In this document: positions 7,935 to 15,482 of the stretch, one piece after another
How positions within the stretch are numbered: the first letter of the stretch is position 1
Layout: the number at the start of each line of letters is the position of its first letter
Assembly: GCA_900542285.1 (NCBI GenBank)
Contig: UQNF01000009.1
Span: 1-48,293 of the forward strand
From: an uncultured Clostridium sp.
GTDB taxonomy: Bacteria; Bacillota; Clostridia; Christensenellales; CAG-138
DNA: 48,293 bases
Reading direction: 5' to 3'
Notes under the pieces: model-generated
Told to the model about the DNA's origin: nothing
The model's database searches: none
What the model saw: the letters and a program-made list of their open reading frames with translations, nothing else
Position numbers and translations under genes: made by a program

Positions 7935-8435
7935 ATGTTTTCGATAGGCGATGCCGTTTGTTATCCAATGCACGGCGTCGGAATAATTGAGGATACCTGT
8001 ATCCAATCCGCTCTCGGCACTACTGCCGAATATTACATGTTACGCTTTGACAACGGAAGGCTTACAACTATGGTTCCCGTAGACGGTGCTGAAAAGCTTG
8101 GGATCAGAAAAGTCCTTTCCAAAGACGATTGTCAAAAGATGTTTGATTATATCTCAAACGCCAAACAGATAAAATTCAGTTCTGACTGGAACATGCGCAG
8201 AAATGCCATTACCGAACTGCTGCATTCCGGAAAGCCTGAGGATATGATCGATGTAATAATATCTCTTAACTCACGCAGCGGATATCGGGGTCTGTCAACC
8301 AGCGAGCACAGGATAGTTTCCGCTGCTACAAAGACTTTGGTAAGCGAGATCAATACCGTTTTGGGGTATGATGAAGAGGTAGTGTTGGGAGCCATTAATG
8401 CACGACTCACTGAATTGAAAAGCCCAAACAAGTGA
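7935..8435 (+). CDS. CarD/CdnL-family transcription regulator
   Basis: CarD-like proteins bind the RNA polymerase beta subunit through a Tudor-like RNAP-interacting domain and stabilise open promoter complexes. Residues of about 1-60 show that domain: MFSIGDAVCYPMHGVGIIE, a YYMLRF strand and the TTMVPVDGAEKLGIR segment. The remaining roughly 100 residues are predicted helical, with NMRRN matching the 'rwn.R...' helix that contacts DNA in CarD. The 166-residue length is typical. GAGGA lies six bases before the ATG. The gene sits between deoD and the PIN/TRAM membrane protein; in many Firmicutes a carD gene precedes the yacL-ispD-ispF block, so this looks like a rearranged version of that neighbourhood. 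Confidence 0.88.
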   Translation: MFSIGDAVCYPMHGVGIIEDTCIQSALGTTAEYYMLRFDNGRLTTMVPVDGAEKLGIRKVLSKDDCQKMFDYISNAKQIKFSSDWNMRRNAITELLHSGKPEDMIDVIISLNSRSGYRGLSTSEHRIVSAATKTLVSEINTVLGYDEEVVLGAINARLTELKSPNK

Positions 8436-8463
8436 TTAATTTTAGAAGATAGGAGATTGGCTA

Positions 8464-9537
8464 TTGAAGAAGAACAGAGTATTCAGAGCAATAATAGTTT
8501 TACTTGGTGCTGCTGTCGGTATAAACTTTGCACGACTTTTGATACTGAGTACCCTTTTTACACCCATTCCCGAGGGAACCATGGCATGGCTATCGGTCTG
8601 CATATACGTTGTATTGGGAATCGGATTTGGAATTCTCGGTTACTTGATTACTCCTTTGCTGATCAAGCTATTCTCGTTTACAACAAGAACTATTGTAAAG
8701 TATTTTTCTTCACTTTCAATGGGCGAGATTTTCTTAGGCTCGATCGGCCTGATATTTGGTCTTGTTGTTGCGTTGCTGACAAGCACATTAACTTCGAAGA
8801 TCGAGCCTCCGATCCTTGGAACGATATGCAGCATATTTGTTTTCCTGATCTGCGGATATATTGGTTGGATCATCCCCACAAAGCGAGTCAAAGAGATCAA
8901 TATGCCCAAATGGTTCAAGAAGAATGAGCAGGGCATTGGTAAGACCCTTGCCGTGCCGAAGGTGCTGGATACGTCTGCGATCATAGACGGAAGATTCTTT
9001 GATGTTTATAGGACAGGGATCGTTGAGGGCACAGTTATCGTTCCTCAGTTTGTGCTAAGGGAGTTACAGCATATCGCCGACAGCGCCGACCCTATCAAGC
9101 GAAGCCGCGGAAGGAGAGGTCTGGATGTGCTGGACTCCATGAAGGATTCCGAATCGGTCGTTATCTATGATAAGGATTATCCGGACATTCCTGAGGTGGA
9201 TGCCAAAATACTCAGGTTTGCTTCGGACAATCATGGAATGATCATCACGACAGATTATAACTTAAACAAGCTGGCGACCGTTCAACAGATACCCGTGTTT
9301 AACGTCAATGATTTGGCCAACAGTCTTAAAATCACCGTTACCGCAGGGCAGGATATCGTGGTAACCATTGTCAAAGAAGGAAAGGAAATGACGCAGGGCG
9401 TTGCATACTTCGATGACGGAACGATGATCGTAGTTGAGGGCGCAAGGCAGCTTATCGGTGAAACGATTGAGGTTGTCGTAACAAGCGTTCTTCAGACCTC
9501 GGCAGGAAGAATGGTATTTGCTAAAATAAAAGAATAA
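8464..9537 (+). CDS. YacL-like membrane protein with PIN and TRAM domains
   Basis: This 357-residue protein has four N-terminal membrane helices (about 8-30, 42-68, 88-108 and 114-138). They are followed by a PIN nuclease domain beginning VLDTSAIIDGRFFD near residue 163 and a C-terminal TRAM domain (about 290-350). Acidic PIN residues are visible: the D of LDTS, the E of VLRELQ, the D of VDAKIL and the D of TTDYN. The family is conserved beside ispD/ispF in Firmicutes and is presumed to be a membrane-bound RNase or RNA-binding protein; its target is unknown. The start is TTG at 8464 with AGGAG at 8451-8455, eight bases upstream. It ends the deoD-carD operon and is followed by a terminator at 9552. 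Confidence 0.9.
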   Translation: MKKNRVFRAIIVLLGAAVGINFARLLILSTLFTPIPEGTMAWLSVCIYVVLGIGFGILGYLITPLLIKLFSFTTRTIVKYFSSLSMGEIFLGSIGLIFGLVVALLTSTLTSKIEPPILGTICSIFVFLICGYIGWIIPTKRVKEINMPKWFKKNEQGIGKTLAVPKVLDTSAIIDGRFFDVYRTGIVEGTVIVPQFVLRELQHIADSADPIKRSRGRRGLDVLDSMKDSESVVIYDKDYPDIPEVDAKILRFASDNHGMIITTDYNLNKLATVQQIPVFNVNDLANSLKITVTAGQDIVVTIVKEGKEMTQGVAYFDDGTMIVVEGARQLIGETIEVVVTSVLQTSAGRMVFAKIKE

Positions 9538-9551
9538 GGCTCAATCCAGCA

Positions 9552-9579
9552 AAAGCCTCGGCTGTTCGTCCGGGGCTTT
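9552..9579. terminator. bidirectional hairpin between yacL-like gene and sirtuin
   Basis: AAAGCCTCGG (9552-9561) pairs with CCGGGGCTTT (9570-9579) in a 10-bp stem with one G-T wobble and an eight-base loop. It sits in the 55-base gap between convergent genes. The A/T ends of the stem supply short U-tracts on both strands. Confidence 0.7.
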
Positions 9580-9592
9580 AAGTTCGAGCAAA

Positions 9593-10327
9593 TCAGTTAA
9601 TTTGCTCCATAACGGCTTTCATGACTACACCTATTGGCTCATGGATGGTGAGATTAGCATACCCATCGTATGGTGTGGAGCTTTTATTTATTAAGACAAG
9701 TTTGTTCCCCTCATAATAATCAATAAGTCCTGCCGCAGGGTATACCTGTAATGAAGTTCCGCCAACAATTAACATATCGGCTCTTGAAATAGAGGTGATT
9801 GCGCCCCTGAGGGTCTTGGAATCAAGACTTTCTCCATATAGAACTACATCAGGCTTGACAATTCCGCCACAGGGACAATAGGGGATACCGCTATGGTTTT
9901 TAACATATTCGGCGTCAAAAAAACGGTGGCACTTCACGCAGTAATTTCGATGGATCGAACCATGAAGTTCAAAGACATTGCGGCTTCCTGCCTTCTGGTG
10001 CAGGCCATCTATGTTTTGCGTTACGACAGCGGAAAGTTTCCCCAATTCTTCGAGCTTTGCTAATGCAATATGCGCATAGTTTGGCTTGGCGTCCGTGGTC
10101 AAAAGCAGATCTTTATAATACCTGAAAAATATGTCAGGCTTTCTGTTGAACAATTCAATGGACAGCAAATCCTCCGGAGGATATCCGTAGTTGCGAATGG
10201 CATTAAAGACACCGTTCTCGCTCCGAAAGTCGGGGATACCACTTTCTGTAGATACCCCGGCACCGCCAAAGAATACTATCCTGCTGCTCGATTCGATCAT
10301 TCCGGCTAACTCGTTGATCTGATTCAT
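9593..10327 (-). CDS. NAD-dependent protein deacylase, sirtuin (CobB/Sir2 type)
   Basis: Sirtuins remove acyl groups from protein lysines, consuming NAD and releasing nicotinamide and O-acyl-ADP-ribose. The 244 residues cover the whole catalytic core. The NAD-binding GGAGVSTESGIPDFRS lies at about residues 20-35, followed by VTQNIDGLHQKAGS with the QNID motif. The catalytic His is in FELHGSIH, the zinc cysteines are the pairs CVKC and CPC around residues 130-150, and VVLYGE and VGGTSLQVYPAAGL follow. The ATG at 10327 is preferred over an upstream in-frame start because GGAGG sits five bases before it. It is a single-gene unit with its own promoter, convergent with the yacL-like gene and divergent from leuS. 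Confidence 0.93.
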   Translation of the reverse strand: MNQINELAGMIESSSRIVFFGGAGVSTESGIPDFRSENGVFNAIRNYGYPPEDLLSIELFNRKPDIFFRYYKDLLLTTDAKPNYAHIALAKLEELGKLSAVVTQNIDGLHQKAGSRNVFELHGSIHRNYCVKCHRFFDAEYVKNHSGIPYCPCGGIVKPDVVLYGESLDSKTLRGAITSISRADMLIVGGTSLQVYPAAGLIDYYEGNKLVLINKSSTPYDGYANLTIHEPIGVVMKAVMEQIN

Positions 10328-10391
10328 AATAACCTCCAATACGAATTTAGTGCTGTTGTCCGGCAAGAACATTCATGGAACGTTACCTCAT

Positions 10392-10412
10392 CTTGTTCAC
10401 AAAGAGAACAAG
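10392..10412. repeat. inverted repeat at the sirtuin start site
   Basis: CTTGTTC (10392-10398) and GAACAAG (10406-10412) form a perfect 7-bp inverted repeat with a seven-base spacer. It covers the predicted transcription start (about 10409) of the leftward sirtuin promoter, so it could be a repressor operator or a 5' leader hairpin. Confidence 0.45.
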
Positions 10413-10415
10413 CAT

Positions 10416-10444
10416 ATTGTACAGTACTGCGAAGAAGAAAGCAA
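10416..10444 (-). promoter_or_regulatory. promoter of the sirtuin gene
   Basis: On the minus strand TTGCTT (10444-10439) is separated by 17 bases from TACAAT (10421-10416). The expected start near 10409 gives a leader of about 80 bases before the GGAGG and ATG at 10327. Confidence 0.65.
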
Positions 10445-10487
10445 GAGATATTGACATGAAATATAATCTTCAGGGAACATTTTGTCC

Positions 10488-10516
10488 TTGACAATGAAAG
10501 ATTGGTGTTGTATAAT
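10488..10516 (+). promoter_or_regulatory. consensus promoter of the T-box-leuS unit
   Basis: TTGACA (10488-10493) and TATAAT (10511-10516) are both perfect sigma-A elements with the ideal 17-base spacing. A strong constitutive promoter is expected when control is exerted downstream by a T-box. Confidence 0.92.
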
Positions 10517-10522
10517 CTAGCT

Positions 10523-10759
10523 GCAAATGCTATGAAGCGGAATAGTAGGGAAACTGCACTTTTAGAGAGCCGGCGTATGCTGAAAGCCGGCAGTGCTGTT
10601 ACTGAATCTCACCGTTGAGCTTCCGGGATGAAGTATTATGTGTAGTTCCGGACGTATCCCTGCGTTAAAGGTTTAAGCGGTCGATATTTCGGCAATCGAA
10701 GTGGTACCACGGAGAATTTATTTCCTTCGTCTTCGTATGAGGACGAAGGTTTGTTTTTT
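10523..10759 (+). promoter_or_regulatory. T-box leader, leucine-specific (CTC specifier)
   Basis: This transcribed leader senses uncharged tRNA-Leu and controls read-through into leuS. Stem I begins around 10530 with a GAA-AGTAGGG-type segment and has the conserved AGAGAGC / CTGAAAGCC distal part (10564-10590). The specifier loop most likely presents CTC at 10608-10610 followed by A, matching leucine. The T-box antiterminator sequence AAGTGGTACCACG is at 10699-10711. The terminator pairs CCTTCGTC (10724-10731) with GACGAAGG (10742-10749), followed by a T-rich run to 10759. The leuS ribosome binding site comes directly afterwards. The specifier is read by eye; the family assignment is secure. 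Confidence 0.92.
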
Positions 10760-10772
10760 GAAAGGAGCAATT

Positions 10773-13184
10773 ATGAGCGAAAGATACGAGCATCTGCCGA
10801 TAGAGAGAAAATGGCAGAAAATATGGGATGATACGCATTGCTTTGAAGCTAAGAATGATTATTCGCTTCCAAAGTATTATGCCCTCATTGAGTTCCCGTT
10901 CCCAAGTGGGGCAGGACTGCATGTTGGCCACCCAAGGAGCAATACCGCACTTGATATTATTAGCCGTAAGCGTCGTATGGAGGGTTACAATGTCTTGTTT
11001 CCGATCGGTTATGACAGCTTTGGCCTGCCAACAGAAAACTATGCAATAAAGACCGGCGAGCATCCCGCAAAGGTTACCGAAAGGAATATTAAGGTATTTC
11101 ACGATCAGCTCAAGATGTTGGGTTTCTCATTCGATTATTCAAGGGAGATCTATACTTCCGATCCCGAGTACTATCGCTGGACCCAATGGATATTCCTGAA
11201 ACTATTCGAAAAAGGGCTTGCGTATAAGGCGGAGCTTCCGATAAACTTCTGTACATCGTGCAAGGTGGGCCTGGCAAATGAAGAAGTCATTGACGGGACA
11301 TGCGAACGCTGCGGTGCTCCTGTCGTACGAATGGTACGCAGTCAGTGGATGCTGAAGATCACCGAATATGCGGACAGACTGATAGACGATTTGGATAAGG
11401 TCGATTTTATTGATAGAGTCAAAACCTCACAAAAGAACTGGATCGGGAGAAGTACCGGCGCAGAAGTCACATTTAAGATTGATGGTTACGATGAGGGGCT
11501 GAAGATCTATACCACTAGGCCTGACACGCTGTTTGGGGCTACCTATATGGTCGTCGCTCCGGAGCATCCAATTGTGAAAACCCTTGCGGATAGGATCACT
11601 AATTTGGATGCGGTTCAGGAGTATCAAATGCAGGCTGCACGCAAGAGCGACTTTGAGCGCAGCGAGCTTGCAAAGGATAAGACCGGCGTTCCTCTTGAAG
11701 GGATAACTGCCATCAATCCGGCTACGGGAAAGCCCATTCCTGTATGGATCTCAGACTATGTATTGATGGGATATGGAACAGGCGCCATAATGGCAGTTCC
11801 GGGACATGATACAAGGGACTACGAGTTTGCAAAGAAGATGGGACTTCCGATCGTCGAAGTAGTGGTAGGAGGAGATATCACGAAAGAAGCATATACCGAC
11901 TGCGAGAGCGGAGTTCTCGTGAATTCCGGTTTCCTGAACGGAATGCAGGTCGAAGAAGCGAAAAAGGCCATGATAGACTGGCTGGAAGAACAGGGGATCG
12001 GAAAGAAAAAGACTAACTTCAAGCTGCGCGATTGGCTTTTCAGCCGCCAGCGCTATTGGGGAGAGCCGATACCGCTCGTATACTGCGAGCATTGCGGCTG
12101 GGTACCTATTCCAGAGGAAGAACTGCCGCTTAGGCTTCCTGAGATAGATGATTTCAAGCCTGCTGATGACGGCTCATCGGCACTCGCCCGCGCGACTGAC
12201 TGGATACACACCACATGTCCCAAATGCGGTCAACCGGCCGAGAGGGAGATCGATACCATGCCGAACTGGGCAGGTTCCAGCTGGTACTATATGCGCTACT
12301 GCGATCCGCATAATGATAAATGCCTTGCTGATAGAGAGGCGCTTGATTATTGGCTGCCCGTTGACTGGTACAACGGCGGAATGGAGCATACAACTCTGCA
12401 CCTGCTTTATTCAAGATTCTGGCATAAGTTTCTGTACGATATAGGTGTTGTAAGCTGTCCCGAGCCTTATATGAAGCGCACCAGCCACGGCATGATACTT
12501 GCCGAGGATGGCAGAAAGATGAGTAAGTCCTTTGGCAACGTAATCAACCCCGATGACCTAGTCAATGAGTATGGCGCAGATACGGTCAGAGCCTATGAGA
12601 TGTTCATTGGAGCATTTGATCAAACTATCCCGTGGAGCACAGCCGGAGTTAAAGGCTGCCGCAGGTTCTTGGAACGCGTATGGCGTCTGCAGGATATGCT
12701 GACAGAAGGTGAGGGCATTCGAAAAGAAATGGCTGCCGCTGTGAACGGATGCATCAAGAAGGTTAGCGAGGACTTTGAGCGGATGAAGTTCAATACTGCA
12801 ATCGCCGCTATGATGAGCCTTGTCAACGATTTCTACTCCAATGGAAGCGTTACCCGTGAAGAGCTGCACACGCTGTTGATTCTTATGAATCCAGTAACTC
12901 CGCATATTACTGAGGAAATGAATCAGCTGATTGGCTATACCACCCCAATCTATGAAAGCAAGTGGCCCATTTGTGACGAGAGTGCGCTTGTGAAGGATGA
13001 GATGGAGATCGCCGTTCAGATCAACGGCAAGGTTCGTGCCAAGATGAATGTTGCCGTTGGTATGGAAACGGACGCACTTAAGGAATACGTCCTTGCAAAT
13101 CCTGATGTGACCCCTTGGATCGAAGGCAAAAACATCGTCAAGTTTATTGCTATTCGCAACATAGTTAATATTGTTGTGAAGTAA
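10773..13184 (+). CDS. leuS: leucyl-tRNA synthetase
   Basis: LeuRS charges tRNA-Leu with leucine and edits mischarged tRNA. The 803 residues are normal for a bacterial enzyme. The class I signature HVGHPRS (HIGH) is near residue 50, the editing (CP1) domain spans about 220-400 with the TTRPDTLFGATYM segment, and DGRKMSKSFGNVI is the KMSKS loop near residue 580. CTSC, CERC and CPKC pairs suggest zinc sites. The true start is the ATG at 10773 after AAAGGAG (10761-10767). A longer frame reading from 10701 would run back through the T-box terminator and is not real. It is transcribed alone, with a terminator at 13201. Confidence 0.97.
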   Translation: MSERYEHLPIERKWQKIWDDTHCFEAKNDYSLPKYYALIEFPFPSGAGLHVGHPRSNTALDIISRKRRMEGYNVLFPIGYDSFGLPTENYAIKTGEHPAKVTERNIKVFHDQLKMLGFSFDYSREIYTSDPEYYRWTQWIFLKLFEKGLAYKAELPINFCTSCKVGLANEEVIDGTCERCGAPVVRMVRSQWMLKITEYADRLIDDLDKVDFIDRVKTSQKNWIGRSTGAEVTFKIDGYDEGLKIYTTRPDTLFGATYMVVAPEHPIVKTLADRITNLDAVQEYQMQAARKSDFERSELAKDKTGVPLEGITAINPATGKPIPVWISDYVLMGYGTGAIMAVPGHDTRDYEFAKKMGLPIVEVVVGGDITKEAYTDCESGVLVNSGFLNGMQVEEAKKAMIDWLEEQGIGKKKTNFKLRDWLFSRQRYWGEPIPLVYCEHCGWVPIPEEELPLRLPEIDDFKPADDGSSALARATDWIHTTCPKCGQPAEREIDTMPNWAGSSWYYMRYCDPHNDKCLADREALDYWLPVDWYNGGMEHTTLHLLYSRFWHKFLYDIGVVSCPEPYMKRTSHGMILAEDGRKMSKSFGNVINPDDLVNEYGADTVRAYEMFIGAFDQTIPWSTAGVKGCRRFLERVWRLQDMLTEGEGIRKEMAAAVNGCIKKVSEDFERMKFNTAIAAMMSLVNDFYSNGSVTREELHTLLILMNPVTPHITEEMNQLIGYTTPIYESKWPICDESALVKDEMEIAVQINGKVRAKMNVAVGMETDALKEYVLANPDVTPWIEGKNIVKFIAIRNIVNIVVK

Positions 13185-13200
13185 GCCGATAGCCCTGTTG

Positions 13201-13239
13201 CGGCTCGCAGCTCAGTATTATGGGCTGCGAGCCGTTTTT
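13201..13239 (+). terminator. intrinsic terminator of leuS
   Basis: CGGCTCGCAGC (13201-13211) pairs perfectly with GCTGCGAGCCG (13224-13234) over 11 bp and is followed by TTTTT (13235-13239). The opposite strand has no U-tract, so it serves leuS rather than aroE. Confidence 0.92.
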
Positions 13240-13249
13240 AAATGTCATG

Positions 13250-14047
13250 TTATGATAGCTTAGGCTTGAAACCTGTCCATAGCTCAAAAGCGATCAGCCC
13301 CTGGTGAAGCAGCATTCTATCCCCTCCAAAGCACACATAGCCAAGCCTGCGCGCTTCCTGAATCAGTTTTGTTTCGCCTCCTTCGGCAGCGTAGACCATG
13401 TCAGCAACAGCCGCATTGGGTTCAAGCTCATTAAGAAAATCAAGCGATTCAAATTCCGGATAGCCCTTCATTCCAAGAGGGGTGGCGTTAATGAGAATGT
13501 CACAGTGTTTAATCTTATGCAATGATGAAGCGATTGTCTCATTAAGAGTGATGCCATTATGTCTGTTAAATGTGATGACGGAGCATCCATGCCGTATCAG
13601 CGATTCCTTTGCGCCTGCAGCTGCGCCTCCGCTGCCAAGGATTATTGCTTCTTTGTCTTTAACAGAAACGCCTGCTTCTTCCAATGCGGCAACCAAACCA
13701 TCGCCATCGGTGTTGTAGCCGATGAGACGAAAACCGTCATGTTCATCACATTTTTGAACGGATACAATATTTACTGAGCCGGCAGATACTGCGGCAGGAG
13801 TAATGATATCAAGATACTCCATGATAGCTTTCTTATGGGGCATGGTAACCGCAAAGCCGGAAAGCCCCAATCGAGATACCGTTTCCCTTATATTGTGAAG
13901 TTCATCTGAACAGACACGAAGACGCATGAATTCCGCTTCCATTCCTATGGAAGCAAACATTGGGGCATATAGCTCCGGCGAACGGCTGTGGTTAACGGGA
14001 TCTCCGATAATAGCGAAGGTTTTTATTTGTTGAAGCTTTTTAGTCAT
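13250..14047 (-). CDS. aroE: shikimate dehydrogenase
   Basis: AroE reduces 3-dehydroshikimate to shikimate with NADPH. The 265 residues begin with a typical AIIGDPVNHSRSPE shikimate-binding segment. They continue through MPHKKAIMEYLD with the catalytic lysine, YNTDGDG with the catalytic aspartate region, and the nucleotide loop LGSGGAAAGA near residue 137. NATPLGMKG, DMVYA and a C-terminal GGDRMLLHQGLIAFELW complete the family pattern. No ribosome binding site precedes the ATG. An extended -10 TGATATAAT ends at 14054 on this strand and places the predicted transcription start on or beside the A of the ATG, so the mRNA may be leaderless. It is divergent from aroQ. Confidence 0.94.
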   Translation of the reverse strand: MTKKLQQIKTFAIIGDPVNHSRSPELYAPMFASIGMEAEFMRLRVCSDELHNIRETVSRLGLSGFAVTMPHKKAIMEYLDIITPAAVSAGSVNIVSVQKCDEHDGFRLIGYNTDGDGLVAALEEAGVSVKDKEAIILGSGGAAAGAKESLIRHGCSVITFNRHNGITLNETIASSLHKIKHCDILINATPLGMKGYPEFESLDFLNELEPNAAVADMVYAAEGGETKLIQEARRLGYVCFGGDRMLLHQGLIAFELWTGFKPKLS

Positions 14048-14053
14048 AAAATG

Positions 14054-14062
14054 ATTATATCA
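14054..14062 (-). promoter_or_regulatory. extended -10 promoter of aroE
   Basis: On the minus strand TGATATAAT runs from 14062 to 14054. No convincing -35 is seen. The start predicted seven bases downstream coincides with the aroE ATG at 14047. Confidence 0.5.
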
Positions 14063-14077
14063 TAATCCTTTCATTTA

Positions 14078-14086
14078 TGCTATAAT
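14078..14086 (+). promoter_or_regulatory. extended -10 promoter of aroQ
   Basis: TGCTATAAT runs from 14078 to 14086 with only a weak -35. The predicted start near 14093 leaves room for GGAGG at 14109-14113 before the aroQ ATG at 14120. Confidence 0.6.
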
Positions 14087-14119
14087 AATGACAGTAATTG
14101 TGTACTATGGAGGATAAAG

Positions 14120-14554
14120 ATGAAGATCCTTGTGATCAATGGCCCGAACTTGAATCTGACCGGGATCCGTGCGCCTGAGATTTACGGAACTGACACGCTG
14201 GCTGATATAATGAATGAACTCAATACTTTTCTTGAAAGCTGTAATTCGGAGCTGTTTGCGGTGCAAACCAACCATGAGGGAGAGATAATTGATTTGATTC
14301 ATTCCGCAATGGGTACGATCGATGGGATTATCATCAATGCAGGCGCATACACTCACTATTCGTATGCTATTCGGGATGCAATAGAGGCTTGTGGGATTCC
14401 GACCGTAGAGGTGCATCTGAGCGATATAAACAACCGAGAAGACTTTAGAAAGATTAGCGTCCTGAAGGATGTATGCATTGCTCAGATATCCGGAAAGGGT
14501 AAGCGAGGCTATTTTGAGGCTGCAGAGCTTCTTCGTTCGAGGGCTATGAACTAA
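14120..14554 (+). CDS. aroQ: 3-dehydroquinate dehydratase, type II
   Basis: AroQ dehydrates 3-dehydroquinate to 3-dehydroshikimate, the step before AroE; type II enzymes are dodecamers. The 144 residues carry every family block: NGPNLNLTGIR (9-17 region), APEIYG with the catalytic tyrosine, QTNHEGEIIDLIH, INAGAYTHYS, and VEVHLSDINNREDFRKIS with the conserved histidine and arginine. GGAGG precedes the ATG by six bases. The stop shares one base (14554) with the start of the next gene, so the two are probably coupled. It is divergent from aroE. Confidence 0.95.
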   Translation: MKILVINGPNLNLTGIRAPEIYGTDTLADIMNELNTFLESCNSELFAVQTNHEGEIIDLIHSAMGTIDGIIINAGAYTHYSYAIRDAIEACGIPTVEVHLSDINNREDFRKISVLKDVCIAQISGKGKRGYFEAAELLRSRAMN

Positions 14555-15432
14555 TGGATATTCAGCAGAAGAATTTTTATGTAATGAGCTTGATGTCGCG
14601 ATTTCTGAACGAAGCTCCGACTTGTATCGATGCTTCAGTTGTGAATGAACTTGCATCGGCGTGCGGCATACCAATAGATGAAGCATATACATATTTACTG
14701 GCTATATACTGCGGAGTTGACTTGGAGGGTGACGGCAGGGATATTTTCGAAGAATACTTTCGAAAAATGATCAGGGAGATGAAACCTGATGAGTTCTTGT
14801 CAAATCCATATTATAAAAACATCTCATTTCCAAATGTCAGCAGCGCTTCAATTGAATTATGTCACTGTCAGTTTAAAGCGTTTGAAGCCTTTGTTTTCGA
14901 TGATATATGTATTCGGACAGATGGGAGGATAATTCCTCAAATTGGATTCTTTTCCGAGGAGATAAGCTATCCTGCCATCATGGAGAACGGTCGCATATGG
15001 ATGACGGTGACTCCCATGGAGATCAACACCATTCGTCCTGCTGTTGAAAGGGCACATGGAAAGGTTCTTGCGTACGGTCTTGGGCTTGGCTACTTCGCCT
15101 ATATGGCAGCAGCAAAAGACGACGTTGATTCCGTCACGGTAATCGAGCTTAACAAAGATATCATTGAACTGTTTGTAACGCATATCCTTCCGCAGTTCGG
15201 AGATGCTGCAAAGAAAATCACAATAGTAAATGCGGATGCATTTGATTATGCGGAGAAAGAAATGGGTGAAGGCAGGTTCGATTTTGTATTCACCGATCTT
15301 TGGCATGATGTTTCGGATGGCGAAGAAATGTACTATAGAATGAAGGCTTATGAGAGTCTATCGCCGAACTCTGAATTCATGTATTGGATAGAAAAATCCA
15401 TATTAGGTCACATTAGCCTGCTAAGCGAATAA
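14554..15432 (+). CDS. SAM-methyltransferase-fold protein, unknown substrate
   Basis: The N-terminal half (residues 1-150) is helical then beta-rich and I do not recognise it. The C-terminal half looks like a class I Rossmann methyltransferase or spermidine synthase fold. VLAYGLGLGYFAYMA (171-185) is the glycine-rich motif I, VTVIELN (194-200) ends in the acidic residue that usually holds the ribose, IVNADAFDY (224-232) is motif II-like, and FDFVFTDLW (242-250) is the post-IV strand. Its ATG overlaps the aroQ stop by one base. No catalytic residues specific for polyamine or tRNA substrates could be identified, so the reaction is open. A terminator follows at 15445. Confidence 0.6.
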   Translation: MDIQQKNFYVMSLMSRFLNEAPTCIDASVVNELASACGIPIDEAYTYLLAIYCGVDLEGDGRDIFEEYFRKMIREMKPDEFLSNPYYKNISFPNVSSASIELCHCQFKAFEAFVFDDICIRTDGRIIPQIGFFSEEISYPAIMENGRIWMTVTPMEINTIRPAVERAHGKVLAYGLGLGYFAYMAAAKDDVDSVTVIELNKDIIELFVTHILPQFGDAAKKITIVNADAFDYAEKEMGEGRFDFVFTDLWHDVSDGEEMYYRMKAYESLSPNSEFMYWIEKSILGHISLLSE

Positions 15433-15444
15433 GCCTATAAACAC

Positions 15445-15472
15445 AGTGAGCAAGGCCATCGCCCTGCTCACT
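15445..15472. terminator. hairpin between convergent methyltransferase-like gene and dgt
   Basis: AGTGAGCAAGGC (15445-15456) pairs with GCCCTGCTCACT (15461-15472), a 12-bp stem with one mismatch and a four-base loop. TTTACTTTC follows on the plus strand. Confidence 0.75.
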
Positions 15473-15482
15473 TTACTTTCTA

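Noticed and set aside
10451..10467. TTGACA and TATAAT close together upstream of leuS
   Set aside because: The spacer is only five bases, far too short for a promoter; the perfect pair at 10488-10516 is the real one.
10701..10772. Upstream extension of the leuS frame from a GTG at 10701
   Set aside because: It begins inside the T-box antiterminator and runs through the terminator; the ATG at 10773 has the ribosome binding site.
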